Positions 26,950 through 36,061 of a stretch of DNA of 64,000 nucleotides are shown here, in pieces. The DNA is taken from NCBI GenBank assembly GCA_029260295.1, contig JAJDDN010000007.1, positions 62,001 to 126,000 of the forward strand, in the 5' to 3' direction. The stretch comes from Phycisphaerales bacterium. GTDB taxonomy: Bacteria; Planctomycetota; Phycisphaerae; Phycisphaerales; UBA1924. Position 1 is the stretch's first letter, and every line of letters begins with the position of its first letter. The position numbers and the translations under genes were made by a program. The notes under the pieces were generated by a model that was not told the DNA's origin, made no database searches, and saw only the letters and a list, made by a program, of their open reading frames with translations.

Positions 26950-27566
26950 TGACCCCAAAGACCCAGACCGTTGTTTGCTCAACCACAATTGCACTCACCA
27001 TAGTCGTTTCACTTTCGCTCATTCCCATGAAGCCCGATGCCTCGGCGATCGTGTTGGGCATGATGGCGGTGTTCATTATGGTGTGGAATGGAACAAAGCT
27101 CCTCGCCAAACGCAAGAGCCAGGACGGCGACTGGGTCAACTCGAAGGTCCGCCATGAGATTCTCTTTGCGATTATCCTCGCGAGTCTGCTCTTGCTCGGT
27201 TCGATCAGCGCCACGCTTGCCAAGGAACTCGAAATCTTCGACAGGGATCTCGTCAAGCGGATCGTCGGGGTCAATATCGGATTGATGCTTGTTGTCCTGG
27301 GGAACTACATGCCTAAGAAACTCACCGGGTCATGCTCAACCAGTTGCCAGAGTACCGACAAGGCCCGATCCGTCCAGCGGCTATTGGGGTGGATCTTTGT
27401 GCTCGGAGGGATCCTCTATGCACTGGCGTGGATCGCCTTTGATCTTGATCAAGCCGGCATCGCGATCATGTTCTCGTTCCCTATCGCAATCGGGATTGTT
27501 GTCATCGCCCGCATCGCATATTTGCGGATGTCACGGGTGAAACCCGCCACTGAACAATCCGTATAA
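26946..27566 (+). CDS. sdpI: SdpI-family membrane protein
   Basis: 206 residues with about six predicted membrane helices. The SdpI signature LVVLGNYMPK is present at about 117-126, and WVNSKVRHEILFAIILAS precedes it. In Bacillus subtilis SdpI is the immunity protein and signal receptor for the SDP killing factor; most homologues elsewhere are uncharacterised. Its start overlaps the sdpR stop and a GAAGGAG ribosome site lies inside the 3' end of sdpR, so the pair is coupled. CSTSCQS follows the signature and is probably a short loop. Confidence 0.85.
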   Translation: MMTPKTQTVVCSTTIALTIVVSLSLIPMKPDASAIVLGMMAVFIMVWNGTKLLAKRKSQDGDWVNSKVRHEILFAIILASLLLLGSISATLAKELEIFDRDLVKRIVGVNIGLMLVVLGNYMPKKLTGSCSTSCQSTDKARSVQRLLGWIFVLGGILYALAWIAFDLDQAGIAIMFSFPIAIGIVVIARIAYLRMSRVKPATEQSV

Positions 27567-27615
27567 CCCTGCTCCCTGTCATTCTCATAGAACACTCTGT
27601 AAAGGAATTCCGACA

Positions 27616-29346
27616 ATGAAATCATCTGTACTTACGCTCCTCACCTGCATTCTCTTGGCTTCATCAGCCGCACTGGCCACAGCAGGCCCAGATTCTGTCG
27701 CTGGCGACTGGCATGGCGAACTCCAGCTGCCCAGCGGCGGCACCCAGGCGCTCATCTTTGTGATCACCCAGGACGAATCGGGCAACCTCGGTGCCCACAT
27801 GGAAGTCCCACGCGAAGGACCGAACCAGAAGGTTCCAATATCAGACATTTCTTTGGTCGAGGGTCATCTCTCGATGATCATCGCGATGGCCGGGGCGAGT
27901 ATTGAGGTCGACTGGGATGATGAAAGCGGGCAATGGTTGGGCACATTCTCGGAGAGTATGGAAGTCCCCATCGTGATCAAACGCGAGGGCCCCGCCAAAA
28001 CACCTATCATCGAGGGGCTCGATGGCACATGGAAAGCAACCATCAACCGCAACGGCGTTGATCTCCGGATTATCCTCCACATCAACACCACAGAGAATGG
28101 CACATCGGCCACGCTTGACGCGCTCGATAGCATGGATATGAATGTCCCGGTTTCTGATCTCACCAAGGACGGCGACTCGATCGGGTACAAAATCGAGGCG
28201 ATCGACGGCGTATTCGCCGGCACGCTCACCGATCCGGGCACCATCACCGGGCTCTGGACAGTGCCCAACAAAGATGACATCACCATCACGCTTGTTCGTT
28301 CAGCGGAGACCGATGCGCCAGCGGTGCTCAATCGCCCGCAGGTTCCCACCGAGCCGTTCGGGTACATTGTTGAAGAGGTCACCTACGAGAATGCACAGGC
28401 CGAGGGCGTGACGCTTGCGGGAACGCTGACATTGCCCGAAGGCGATGGCCCGTTCCCGGCGGCGATCCTGATCTCGGGTTCTGGGGCACAGGACCGCGAC
28501 GAATCGGTCTTCGGTCACCAACCTTTCTTGGTGCTTGCTGATCATCTGACCAAGCAGGGTATCGCGGTGCTGCGTTACGACGACCGGGGGTTTGCTGAAT
28601 CTACAGGCGATTACTACTCTGCGAGCTCCGCGGATTTCGCGACCGATGCCAATGCGGCGGCGGCCTATCTCCTGACCCGCTCCGAGATCAATCACACCAA
28701 GATCGGGTTTGTGGGACATTCTGAGGGCGGGCTCATCGCACCGCTTGCGATCCAGGACAATAGCCAGATTGCCTATATGGTTATGCTCGCCGGGCCGGGG
28801 ACGAGTTCACTCCAGATTGCGAGTTCTCAGAAACGGCTGCTCGCTGAATCTTTGGGAACACCCGAGGAGGAAATTTCTGAGAGTGAGCGGATCAACAATG
28901 CGATTACCCAAACGATCGCCACCACTGAAACGGTCGAGGAACTGGAGATCGAAATCCGTGCGATTCTGACGCCTGAGACCATGGAGGCGATGGGGCTCAA
29001 AGAAGCGGAGGTCAAGATGATTATCGCCCAGAGCTCCACGCCCTGGATCCGCTTCTTTATGAGTTATGATCCGGTGAACTTTGTGCCTCAGATCGTGATC
29101 CCGATCCTCGCGCTCAACGGCGAGCTTGACCTCCAGGTCCCCGCACAAGAGAACCTCGCGGGGCTCCGAGCAATGCTCAAAGACCACCCCGACGCGACCA
29201 TCACCGAGCTTCCGGGACTCAACCACATGTTCCAGCACGCCAAGACCGGCGCTATGGGCGAGTACAACGACATCGAAGAAACCTTCTCGCCCGAAGCGAT
29301 GGGCATCATCGCGGACTGGATCAACGAACGGTTCGGCACCAACTAA
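27616..29346 (+). CDS. Secreted alpha/beta hydrolase with N-terminal beta domain
   Basis: 576 residues with a signal peptide (LTLLTCILLASSAALATAG). The N-terminal half contains two repeats of a small beta-rich domain, each starting from a W-x-G/A motif (DWHGELQLPSGGT; TWKATINRNGVD). The C-terminal half is an alpha/beta hydrolase: ILISGSGAQDRDES (oxyanion region), VLRYDDRGFAESTG, nucleophile GHSEGG (about 368-373), acid ALNGELDLQVP and histidine GLNHMFQ. The layout matches the widespread secreted S9/S33-like hydrolases of unknown substrate, annotated variously as peptidase or esterase. The ATG has AAAGGA upstream. The adjacent cupin starts nine bases after its stop, so they may form an operon. 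Confidence 0.88.
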   Translation: MKSSVLTLLTCILLASSAALATAGPDSVAGDWHGELQLPSGGTQALIFVITQDESGNLGAHMEVPREGPNQKVPISDISLVEGHLSMIIAMAGASIEVDWDDESGQWLGTFSESMEVPIVIKREGPAKTPIIEGLDGTWKATINRNGVDLRIILHINTTENGTSATLDALDSMDMNVPVSDLTKDGDSIGYKIEAIDGVFAGTLTDPGTITGLWTVPNKDDITITLVRSAETDAPAVLNRPQVPTEPFGYIVEEVTYENAQAEGVTLAGTLTLPEGDGPFPAAILISGSGAQDRDESVFGHQPFLVLADHLTKQGIAVLRYDDRGFAESTGDYYSASSADFATDANAAAAYLLTRSEINHTKIGFVGHSEGGLIAPLAIQDNSQIAYMVMLAGPGTSSLQIASSQKRLLAESLGTPEEEISESERINNAITQTIATTETVEELEIEIRAILTPETMEAMGLKEAEVKMIIAQSSTPWIRFFMSYDPVNFVPQIVIPILALNGELDLQVPAQENLAGLRAMLKDHPDATITELPGLNHMFQHAKTGAMGEYNDIEETFSPEAMGIIADWINERFGTN

Positions 29347-29355
29347 AGGAATCGC

Positions 29356-29718
29356 ATGAACGACAAGATTAATATTGCGAGCAAGCTCGGGCTCTTTGAT
29401 TCGACCTGGACACCCAAGATCATCGGCGAACTCAACGGGCAGCAGGTCAAGCTGGCCAAGCTTGAGGGCGAGCTGATGTGGCACGCGCACGCGGATGAAG
29501 ACGAGCTGTTTCTGGTAATCGACGGCGAGCTGACGATTCAGTTCCGCGATGGCGAGGTCCTGCTCAAGGCGGGCGAGATGTACATCGTGCCTCGGGGTGT
29601 GGAGCATAATCCGGTCGCAACGACTGGGGCATCGGTGTTGTTGTTTGAACCCAAGGACACCAAGCACACGGGCGAACACATGACGAGCCGGACGGTGACG
29701 GATCAGGAGTGGATCTGA
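29356..29718 (+). CDS. Small cupin-domain protein
   Basis: 120 residues. The cupin motif 1 MWHAHADEDELFLVIDG (about 36-52) and motif 2 region MYIVPRGVEHNPVA define a single-domain cupin with a His/Glu/His metal site. Such mannose-6-phosphate-isomerase-like small cupins have many roles and no specific function can be assigned. AAAGGA lies seven bases upstream of the ATG. The gene is close behind the secreted hydrolase and ends directly against the convergent methyltransferase, with no base between the two stop codons. Confidence 0.85.
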   Translation: MNDKINIASKLGLFDSTWTPKIIGELNGQQVKLAKLEGELMWHAHADEDELFLVIDGELTIQFRDGEVLLKAGEMYIVPRGVEHNPVATTGASVLLFEPKDTKHTGEHMTSRTVTDQEWI

Positions 29719-30378
29719 CTAACTGCTCGGCACACGCATCACGATGGTCGCGTCGTGGCCTGCGAGGTATTCATGACGGAGCTGGGTCCGCGTGGTCTTG
29801 CTGAGTGCCCAATCGAGCATCTCGGTTGGATCGAAACGGACGGCCGGGGCACTGGCGGGGGTGCGGGCCTTGTCGTGGCGGGTGGAGAGGAAGTTGAAAA
29901 CTAGTTTGCCGCGCCCGGCTGCTTCGAGGGCTTTGTAGAACTCGGCGAGTACTGATTGGGCTTGTTCCATGCTGAGGGTGTTGAGCGAGCCCGAGAAGAT
30001 GAAGCACTCGACCTTGGCGTCATTGACCAGTTGAGCAGGGAGCTTTGCGTCTGCTACAAAATCATGCGTCTGGAAGACGGCGTGCTTTATTTTGAGCTTG
30101 TCAGACCGCTGCTGGGCGTGCGCGGTCATTTCTTCGACGCCTTCGACGCCGATGAAGTGTTTGGGTAGGCGTTTGATCTCTTTGAGGTAGATCAGCAGAT
30201 CGCCCTGCCCGCAGCCGAGGTCGGCGATCACTCCGGGCTTGTCACCAAGAGCATCAGCAATGACCCCGAAACGGGTTTTCTGAGCATCTTTAGAAAGCCA
30301 GAGCTGGGCCTCGAAGCCGACGCCTTTTTCGGCGACGGCTTCTCTGTATGGATCAAGATATGAAGAGTCGTTTTTCAT
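29719..30378 (-). CDS. Class I SAM-dependent methyltransferase
   Basis: 219 residues. The SAM-binding motif I GVIADLGCGQGDLLIYL at about 41-57 is followed by acidic residue FIGVEGVEEM in motif II and FIFSGSLNTLSM in the motif IV region, typical of Rossmann-fold methyltransferases. The substrate is unknown. No rRNA or protein-methylation signature was recognised. It is tail-to-tail with the cupin gene. Its upstream region carries one of the REP-type hairpins. Confidence 0.8.
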   Translation of the reverse strand: MKNDSSYLDPYREAVAEKGVGFEAQLWLSKDAQKTRFGVIADALGDKPGVIADLGCGQGDLLIYLKEIKRLPKHFIGVEGVEEMTAHAQQRSDKLKIKHAVFQTHDFVADAKLPAQLVNDAKVECFIFSGSLNTLSMEQAQSVLAEFYKALEAAGRGKLVFNFLSTRHDKARTPASAPAVRFDPTEMLDWALSKTTRTQLRHEYLAGHDATIVMRVPSS

Positions 30379-30400
30379 AAGGGTTTCAATTCCGCATAAG

Positions 30401-30439
30401 AAGACACGGCTTGCCGAAGACGGTCAAACCGTGGCACCC
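30401..30439. repeat. REP-type hairpin, copy C
   Basis: 39 bases matching copies A (41680-41718, inverted) and B (42268-42306, same orientation) with one difference. The stem pairs CACGGCTTG with CAAACCGTG, one mismatched pair, around the loop CCGAAGACGGT. It lies in the gap between the methyltransferase and the PfkB gene, about 11 kb from the RAYT gene. Confidence 0.85.
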
Positions 30440-30450
30440 GATATTGAATA

Positions 30451-31374
30451 TCATTTACCGAAACGCATCATCGATGCGTAGTGGTCGTATCGGGCGTCGA
30501 CATCTTTGTTGCTGATCCCCTGCATGCGTTCGAGCGAGAAGGACTCGACATTGAACGAGGCGATGATGGTGCCATGGGCGAGGGCTTCGCGGATGGATTC
30601 GAATGAACCCAGATCCGCTGCACCGCTGGCGGCCAGGCGTCCCATCATCCCACCCGCGAAGGAATCGCCGGCGCCGGTTGGGTCAACGACATGTTCGGTT
30701 GGGTAGGCGGGGAGGGCGCAGATGCCGTCTTTGTGGACGAGGATGCAGCCGTGCTCGCCTTTTTTGATGACCACAAATCGTGGCCCGAGTTCGAGCAGGT
30801 GCTTGCCGGCGGTGACCGGGTTGCGGTGGCCGGTGTACTGCTCTGCTTCGTCGAAGTTGAGGACGAGGCCGTCGATTTTGCCGAGGAGATTGGTGAGTTC
30901 TGGTTTTGCGATGGTGATCCAGAGATCCATCGTGTCGACGACGGAGAGATCCAGATCGCCGAGTTGTTCGAGCATCCCGAGCTGGACCATCGGATGTGAG
31001 TTGGCAAGGAAGAGGACCTTCGAGTCCTTGAACTTGTCGGGGACTGTTGGCGGGGCTTCTTCGAGGACGCCGAGCTCTGTGAAGAGTGTCTCGCGGCGGT
31101 CCATGTCTTCCATGTACTTGCCGCCCCAGCGGAAGGTCTTGGAGCCCTGGCGGACTTCCAATCCTGCCAGATCCACGGCTTCGAATGACTTGAGCGTATC
31201 CATAAAGGACTCGGGGAAGTCATCGCCGACGGCGGCAACGAGGCGGGGCTGGGTGTAAAAAGACGACGCTGCACAGAAGTAGACCGCCGAGCCGCCGAGG
31301 AGATCCTCGCGCCGCTGGCCGTCTGGGGTTTCTATGGTGTCGATTCCGATGGTTCCGGTGACTATTAAGCTCAT
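30451..31374 (-). CDS. PfkB-family carbohydrate/nucleoside kinase
   Basis: 307 residues from the ATG at 31374. The longer frame from 31410 overlaps glnS and adds residues without family counterpart; ribokinase N-termini begin near SLIVTGTIGIDT. The C-terminal PfkB signature DPTGAGDSFAGGMMG (about 228-242) carries the catalytic base Asp and the anion hole. LLGGSAVYFCAAS is the substrate-pocket GG region. Family members phosphorylate ribose, adenosine, fructose derivatives and others; the substrate is not evident. It starts 17 bases after glnS, so it is probably the last gene of the gltX-SDR-glnS operon. Confidence 0.88.
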   Translation of the reverse strand: MSLIVTGTIGIDTIETPDGQRREDLLGGSAVYFCAASSFYTQPRLVAAVGDDFPESFMDTLKSFEAVDLAGLEVRQGSKTFRWGGKYMEDMDRRETLFTELGVLEEAPPTVPDKFKDSKVLFLANSHPMVQLGMLEQLGDLDLSVVDTMDLWITIAKPELTNLLGKIDGLVLNFDEAEQYTGHRNPVTAGKHLLELGPRFVVIKKGEHGCILVHKDGICALPAYPTEHVVDPTGAGDSFAGGMMGRLAASGAADLGSFESIREALAHGTIIASFNVESFSLERMQGISNKDVDARYDHYASMMRFGK

Positions 31375-31391
31375 GGACAATGGTAGGTCGG

Positions 31392-33149
31392 CTATCGCTT
31401 CTTGGCCCATGAATCGCGGAGGGTGGCGGTCCGGTTGAAGACCATTTTGCCGTCGGTGGAATCTTTATCGACACAGAAGTAGCCGGTGCGCTCGAACTGG
31501 AATCGGCGGACGCCGTCGGGCCATACCGGTTCGTCGGGGGTGACGCTTGCGAAGGTCCGTTCGAGCTTGCATCCTGTGCGGATTTCGAGGGAATCATTGT
31601 TGAGGTCGTCGAGGTGATCGCCGGTTTCTTTGCCGGGCTTTTCGGTCTTGTAGAGGCGATCGAATAAACGGATCTCGGCGTCGATGCAGTCGCTGGCGCA
31701 GACCCAGTGGATCGTGCCCTTGACCTTGCGGACCTTGCCCTCTTCGTCGGCTGGCGGGTTGTTGCCGCCTCGGGTGTTGGGGTCGTAGGTGCAGTGGACT
31801 TCGGTGACATTGCCCTCGGCGTCTTCCTTGAAGTCGTGGCATTTGACCCAGTAACCGCAGCGGAGGCGGACTTCGCGGTCGATCCCAAGACGGAAGAATT
31901 TTTTAGGCGGGTCGATCATGAAATCGGCCCGCTCGATCCAGAGTTCTTTGCCGATAGGAATCTCGCGGGTCCCGGCGTTTTCGTCTTCTGGGTTGTTGAT
32001 CGCGTCCATCATCTCGACTCGATCTTCATCCCCATGCTCGCCCCAGTTGGTGATGACGAGCTTGATCGGATCAAGCACGGCCATCCGCCTGGGCGTTCGC
32101 TTGTTGAGATCGTCACGCAGGGCACCCTCTAAGCGGCCAAAGTCCATCATCGCGTTGAACTTGGTCACGCCGACGCCGACGACGAACTCTTTGATGGATT
32201 CGGGGGTGTATCCGCGCCGGCGGAAGCTCGCCAAGGTGATCATGCGGGGGTCGTCCCAGCCGTCGACATGGTTTTCTTCGACGAGTTGACGCATGTAGCG
32301 TTTGGACATGTTGGTGTAGCTGATCGACAAACGCGAGAACTCGGTTTGCTGCGGGTGGCGGATCGCGTCGTCTTCGGATTTGCCTTTGTTTATAGCGTCT
32401 ATGAACCAGTCGTATAAAGGACGGTGATCCTGAAACTCCAAGGAGCAGAGCGAGTTGGTGACGCCTTCGATGGAATCTTCGAGGCCGTGGGCCCAGTCGT
32501 ACATGGGGTAGATGTGCCACTCGTCGCCGGTGCGGTGGTGCGGGGTGTTGACGACGCGGTACATAACCGGATCGCGCATATTCAGATTTGTACTCGCCAT
32601 ATCAATTTTGGCGCGGAGGACCATCTTGCCGTTCTCGATCTCGCCGGCTTTCATCTGGGCGAAGAGATCGACTGATTCGCTTGCCGGGCGATCGCGGAAG
32701 GGAGAATCCGTCCCCGCGGCTCCGACCTTGCCACGCATCTCGCGGATCTGCTCGGGTGTGGATTCATCGACATAGGCGAGTCCCTTATTGATCAGTTCCA
32801 CGGCCCAGTCGTACATCTGCCCGAAGTAGTCCGAAGCGAAGCAGACCTCGCCGTCCCAGTTGGTGCCGAGCCATTCGAGGTCGTGCTTGATCGACTCGAC
32901 GAACTCGACTTCTTCCTTGGCGGGGTTGGTGTCGTCGAAGCGGAGGTTGAACTTGCCGCCGAACTCGCGGGCCATCCCATGGGAGATAAAGATCGCCTTG
33001 GCGTGCCCGATGTGGAGGTAGCCGTTGGGTTCTGGCGGGAACCGCGTGGTGATGACGGATTGATCGCCGGGGGCTCCCCACTTGCCGGACTCGATATCGG
33101 CGTCGATGATCTGCTGGATGAAATGTCGTTGTTCGACGGCTTCGGTCAT
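31392..33149 (-). CDS. glnS: Glutaminyl-tRNA synthetase
   Basis: 585 residues, the family length. It charges tRNA-Gln with glutamine. The class I signature is present: TRFPPEPNGYLHIGHAKAI carries the HIGH motif, and YTNMSKRYM carries the MSK-type ATP loop. FDDTNPAKEEVEFV and YDWAHGLEDSIEGVTNSLC are typical of GlnRS rather than GluRS, and the C-terminal anticodon-binding beta barrels are complete. TGAGGAG precedes the ATG. A glnS beside gltX suggests direct glutamine charging rather than transamidation, although gatCAB may exist elsewhere. Confidence 0.96.
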   Translation of the reverse strand: MTEAVEQRHFIQQIIDADIESGKWGAPGDQSVITTRFPPEPNGYLHIGHAKAIFISHGMAREFGGKFNLRFDDTNPAKEEVEFVESIKHDLEWLGTNWDGEVCFASDYFGQMYDWAVELINKGLAYVDESTPEQIREMRGKVGAAGTDSPFRDRPASESVDLFAQMKAGEIENGKMVLRAKIDMASTNLNMRDPVMYRVVNTPHHRTGDEWHIYPMYDWAHGLEDSIEGVTNSLCSLEFQDHRPLYDWFIDAINKGKSEDDAIRHPQQTEFSRLSISYTNMSKRYMRQLVEENHVDGWDDPRMITLASFRRRGYTPESIKEFVVGVGVTKFNAMMDFGRLEGALRDDLNKRTPRRMAVLDPIKLVITNWGEHGDEDRVEMMDAINNPEDENAGTREIPIGKELWIERADFMIDPPKKFFRLGIDREVRLRCGYWVKCHDFKEDAEGNVTEVHCTYDPNTRGGNNPPADEEGKVRKVKGTIHWVCASDCIDAEIRLFDRLYKTEKPGKETGDHLDDLNNDSLEIRTGCKLERTFASVTPDEPVWPDGVRRFQFERTGYFCVDKDSTDGKMVFNRTATLRDSWAKKR

Positions 33150-33197
33150 AACTGGCTCCTCAATAGAGCCAAAGTGTACGCCGGTCCCGCCCCACGC

Positions 33198-34127
33198 TCA
33201 CCGCTTGGCGCACAGTTCCTTGAGTGCATTGTCGAGGTCTGGATGTTCAAACTCGAAGCCCTCGTCGATGAGCCGCTGGGGGATGCAGTATCGGCCGTAA
33301 AGCGCGAGGTCAGGGTCTGTCCTGAGGATGAGCCTGGCGCCGATCTTGATCATCCACGCGGCGGCCGGGAGCCCGATGGGCATTCGGAGGGCTTTGCGGA
33401 GCGACCGCATGAAGACCCGGTTAGAGACGGGGTTCGGGGAACTGGCGATGTATGGACCCTGCATAGATGAATCGGTGATTGCCCGCTCGATAATGCGGCT
33501 CATGTCGAGCTCGTGGATCCAGCTCATCCCCTGCTTGCCTGTTGAGATCGTCCCGCCGAAACCGAGCTTGGTGACCAGCTTGAGTTTCTGGATCGCGGCT
33601 CCGGTCCGTCCCAGTACAAATGTGGTCCGCAGCACCACCTTGCGGATGCCGTCTGGACACGACTCGTCGAATGCTCCTTCCCATGCGGCACCGACAGTTG
33701 GGGCGAGTCCGTATCCGAAGGCGGCGGATTCGGTGCAACGGAGTTCGGAGTCGCCGTAGATGTGGGCGGTGCTCATCTGGACCCAGACGCTTGGTTTGTT
33801 CGTGGCGGCTTGGACGGCCTGACCCAACACACGCGTCGCTTCGACGCGTGAGCGGAGGATTTCGTCGCACTGGAGCGGGGTCTTGATGCAATCAACGGTT
33901 CGGCCAGCGAGGTTGACCACCGCATGCGCACCGTCAATGACCGATGCCCACTCGCCATTGGTGCGAGCATCCCATTGATGGAACGACCATGGGCCATTGT
34001 CTGGCTTGTTTCTCGACACGATGTCGACCGCGAACCCGAGATCTGAAAGATGGCGGGCGAGGTTCATGCCGATGAACCCGCTGCCTCCGAAGATAACGAC
34101 CCGCTTAGCGGAATTCTCTTGTGACAT
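33198..34127 (-). CDS. TIGR01777-type (YfcH/SDR39U1) NAD-binding epimerase
   Basis: 309 residues. The Rossmann motif VVIFGGSGFIGMNLARHL opens the protein. VVNLAGRTVDCIKTP and STAHIYGDSELRCTE follow, and the C-terminal DUF1731 region ends with RRLIDEGFEFEHPDLDNALKEL-like residues that mark this SDR branch. Family members are uncharacterised oxidoreductases or epimerases, and the human homologue is SDR39U1. AGGA lies seven bases before the ATG. It sits nine bases downstream of gltX and 48 bases before glnS in the same orientation, so it is probably cotranscribed with both synthetase genes. Confidence 0.88.
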   Translation of the reverse strand: MSQENSAKRVVIFGGSGFIGMNLARHLSDLGFAVDIVSRNKPDNGPWSFHQWDARTNGEWASVIDGAHAVVNLAGRTVDCIKTPLQCDEILRSRVEATRVLGQAVQAATNKPSVWVQMSTAHIYGDSELRCTESAAFGYGLAPTVGAAWEGAFDESCPDGIRKVVLRTTFVLGRTGAAIQKLKLVTKLGFGGTISTGKQGMSWIHELDMSRIIERAITDSSMQGPYIASSPNPVSNRVFMRSLRKALRMPIGLPAAAWMIKIGARLILRTDPDLALYGRYCIPQRLIDEGFEFEHPDLDNALKELCAKR

Positions 34128-34136
34128 GGGTGGTTC

Positions 34137-35828
34137 CTAAACCTGCTCGGTCATAGCGTGCTCGACGCACCCGTCAATCCGCGCGAGGGTTGCCTCCTTG
34201 CCGAGGATGGCGAGGGTTTGGCCGAGGGGTGGACTCACGCCGGCGCCGGTGACGGCGACTCTCAAGGGCTGGGCGATCTTGCCCATGCCGACTTCTTTGG
34301 ACTCGGCAAAGGCGCTGACCTTTGCTTCGATGGATTCTGGGGTGAAGTCGTTGAAATCAGCAAGCTCATCACGGAAGGATTTGAGGAGTTCGAGGCCTTT
34401 GTTCTCGCCTTTGATGAGGGCCTTGTGCACGGCCTTGCCGTCGTAGACGATCGCGTCGTCGGCGATGAAGGCAAAGGCGATGACGGATCGGCCGTCAGCG
34501 AGGGTCTTGCAACGGGTCTTGACCGCGGGGGCAAGCGAGACCATGTCCGCTTCTGAGAATCGTTCCGCGAGGGGTTGGTCGTAGTTGCTCGCCCAGTTGT
34601 ACCAGCGGGAAGCAAACTCGGCATCGTCGAGGGCTGCGATGGCATCGCCGTTGAAGCTGATGAGTTTGACGCGATCGAACTTGGATTGGCCCTTGCCCAT
34701 GCCGGCGATGGAGAAGTGGGACGCGAGGTAGTCCATGTCGAAATGTTCGAGATCGGTGCCGTCATCATTTTTGGTCTTGGGGTTCCAGCCGAGGAGGGCG
34801 AGGTAGTTGGTGAGGGCTTCGGGGAGATACCCGGCTCTGCGGAAATCCTCGACATCGATCTCGGGAAGAATAATGTCGAGATGCTTGGCCAGAGCGATCA
34901 AAGTGTCGGATTCGAGCTGGCGGGTCTTGTTTTTGAGCCATTCGGTGTAGGCGGCGTCGTCAAGCCCTTCAATCGGTGAGGACTCGTGCCCTGCTTCCTT
35001 GCTCGCTTTCTTGGCGGCCTTGTCCTTGTCGCGCTTGGACATCTTCGATCCATCCGGATTAAAGATCAAAGGCATGTGGGCGTAGACCGGCTGGTCGTAC
35101 CCCAATGCGGCTTGCAACGCCACATGCCGAGGCGTGTTAATAAGGTGTTCTTGTCCACGCAGGACATGGGTGACGCCCATGAGCGCGTCGTCAACGGTCA
35201 CCGCGAGGTGGTAGGTCGGGAAGCCGTCGCGTTTGCGGATGATGAAATCGTCGAACTCTTCGGGTTTGATGGTGACCTCGCCGAGGAGTTGGTCTTCGAC
35301 GGTGATGGACTCATCGGGCATGATGAAGCGGACGACATGGGGCTCGCCGGCGGCGAGCCGTTTGGTGCGTTCTTCTTTGGAGATTTCTAAAGCCGCGCGG
35401 TCGTACTTGTACCCGATCTTGGCGGCGATGGCATCCTTGCGTTTGGCTTCGAGTTCTTCGGGGGTCTCGAAGGCGGGGTAGGCCTTGTCCTGATCGATGA
35501 GTGTGTTGATTGCTTCGTTGTAGAGATCGATCCGCTGGGCCTGGTAGTACGGCCCGACCTCGCGGCTATCGCCACCAATTGTTTGACCGTCGAACTCCAG
35601 ATCGGGTCCGTCTTCCCATGTGATCCCGAGCCAGGCGAGGTCTTCGAGGATGCCTCGGGTGGAGGAATCGGAGGACCGTTTTTGGTCGGTATCTTCGATA
35701 CGGAGCAAGAAGCGCCCGTCGGCTTGCTTGGCGAACGCCCAGCAGAGCAGCGCGGTGCGGGCGCCGCCGATGTGGAGGTGCCCGGTGGGCGAGGGAGCGA
35801 ATCGGGTGATTGTTTGTGGGTTGGTCAT
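34137..35828 (-). CDS. gltX: Glutamyl-tRNA synthetase
   Basis: 563 residues from the ATG at 35828. The longer frame to 35915 adds 29 non-homologous residues. Class I HIGH and KMSKS motifs are present in TRFAPSPTGHLHIGGARTA and GSKMSKRDKDKAAK. It charges tRNA-Glu. The length is a little more than the usual 470-500 because of insertions in the Lys-rich region after KMSKR (AAKKASKEAGHESSP) and around TKNDDGTDLEHFDM. It is the first gene of the minus-strand cluster 35828-30451 and diverges from the EF-G-like gene. Confidence 0.95.
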   Translation of the reverse strand: MTNPQTITRFAPSPTGHLHIGGARTALLCWAFAKQADGRFLLRIEDTDQKRSSDSSTRGILEDLAWLGITWEDGPDLEFDGQTIGGDSREVGPYYQAQRIDLYNEAINTLIDQDKAYPAFETPEELEAKRKDAIAAKIGYKYDRAALEISKEERTKRLAAGEPHVVRFIMPDESITVEDQLLGEVTIKPEEFDDFIIRKRDGFPTYHLAVTVDDALMGVTHVLRGQEHLINTPRHVALQAALGYDQPVYAHMPLIFNPDGSKMSKRDKDKAAKKASKEAGHESSPIEGLDDAAYTEWLKNKTRQLESDTLIALAKHLDIILPEIDVEDFRRAGYLPEALTNYLALLGWNPKTKNDDGTDLEHFDMDYLASHFSIAGMGKGQSKFDRVKLISFNGDAIAALDDAEFASRWYNWASNYDQPLAERFSEADMVSLAPAVKTRCKTLADGRSVIAFAFIADDAIVYDGKAVHKALIKGENKGLELLKSFRDELADFNDFTPESIEAKVSAFAESKEVGMGKIAQPLRVAVTGAGVSPPLGQTLAILGKEATLARIDGCVEHAMTEQV

Positions 35829-35931
35829 AGGACGGAAGTTTAGGGGGCAAACTGAGAAATTCGAGTTAATTCGGCACGAACCGTTCAATGGAAAGAGGAT
35901 GTTTTTGTCTTCCAATTTCGCGGATGGCTGC

Positions 35932-36061
35932 TATGATGGATGTTGCCCCGGATCAATTCGATTCTGGGGCAGAACAATCAGACCCGCGGGCTGCCGGCCC
36001 GCCGCGTACCGTTTGTGCATGGGGCCGACACGCCCGCCTCACCTCAGGAAGGCGGCCTGCC
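35932..36061 (+). promoter_or_regulatory. Leader region of the EF-G-like gene with two hairpins
   Basis: A TATGAT (35932-35937) may be a -10 box. The 120-base leader then holds two inverted repeats. TGCCCC (35944-35949) pairs with GGGGCA, with further pairing inside around an AATTC loop. GCGGGC (35986-35991) pairs with GCCCGC (35997-36002) around a TGCCG loop. AGGAAGG at 36046-36052 lies nine bases before the GTG start. A role in translational control is only a possibility. Confidence 0.4.

Noticed and set aside
35829..35915. 29-residue N-terminal extension of gltX
   Set aside because: Family N-termini begin at TITRFAPSPTGH and the extension has no homologous character.
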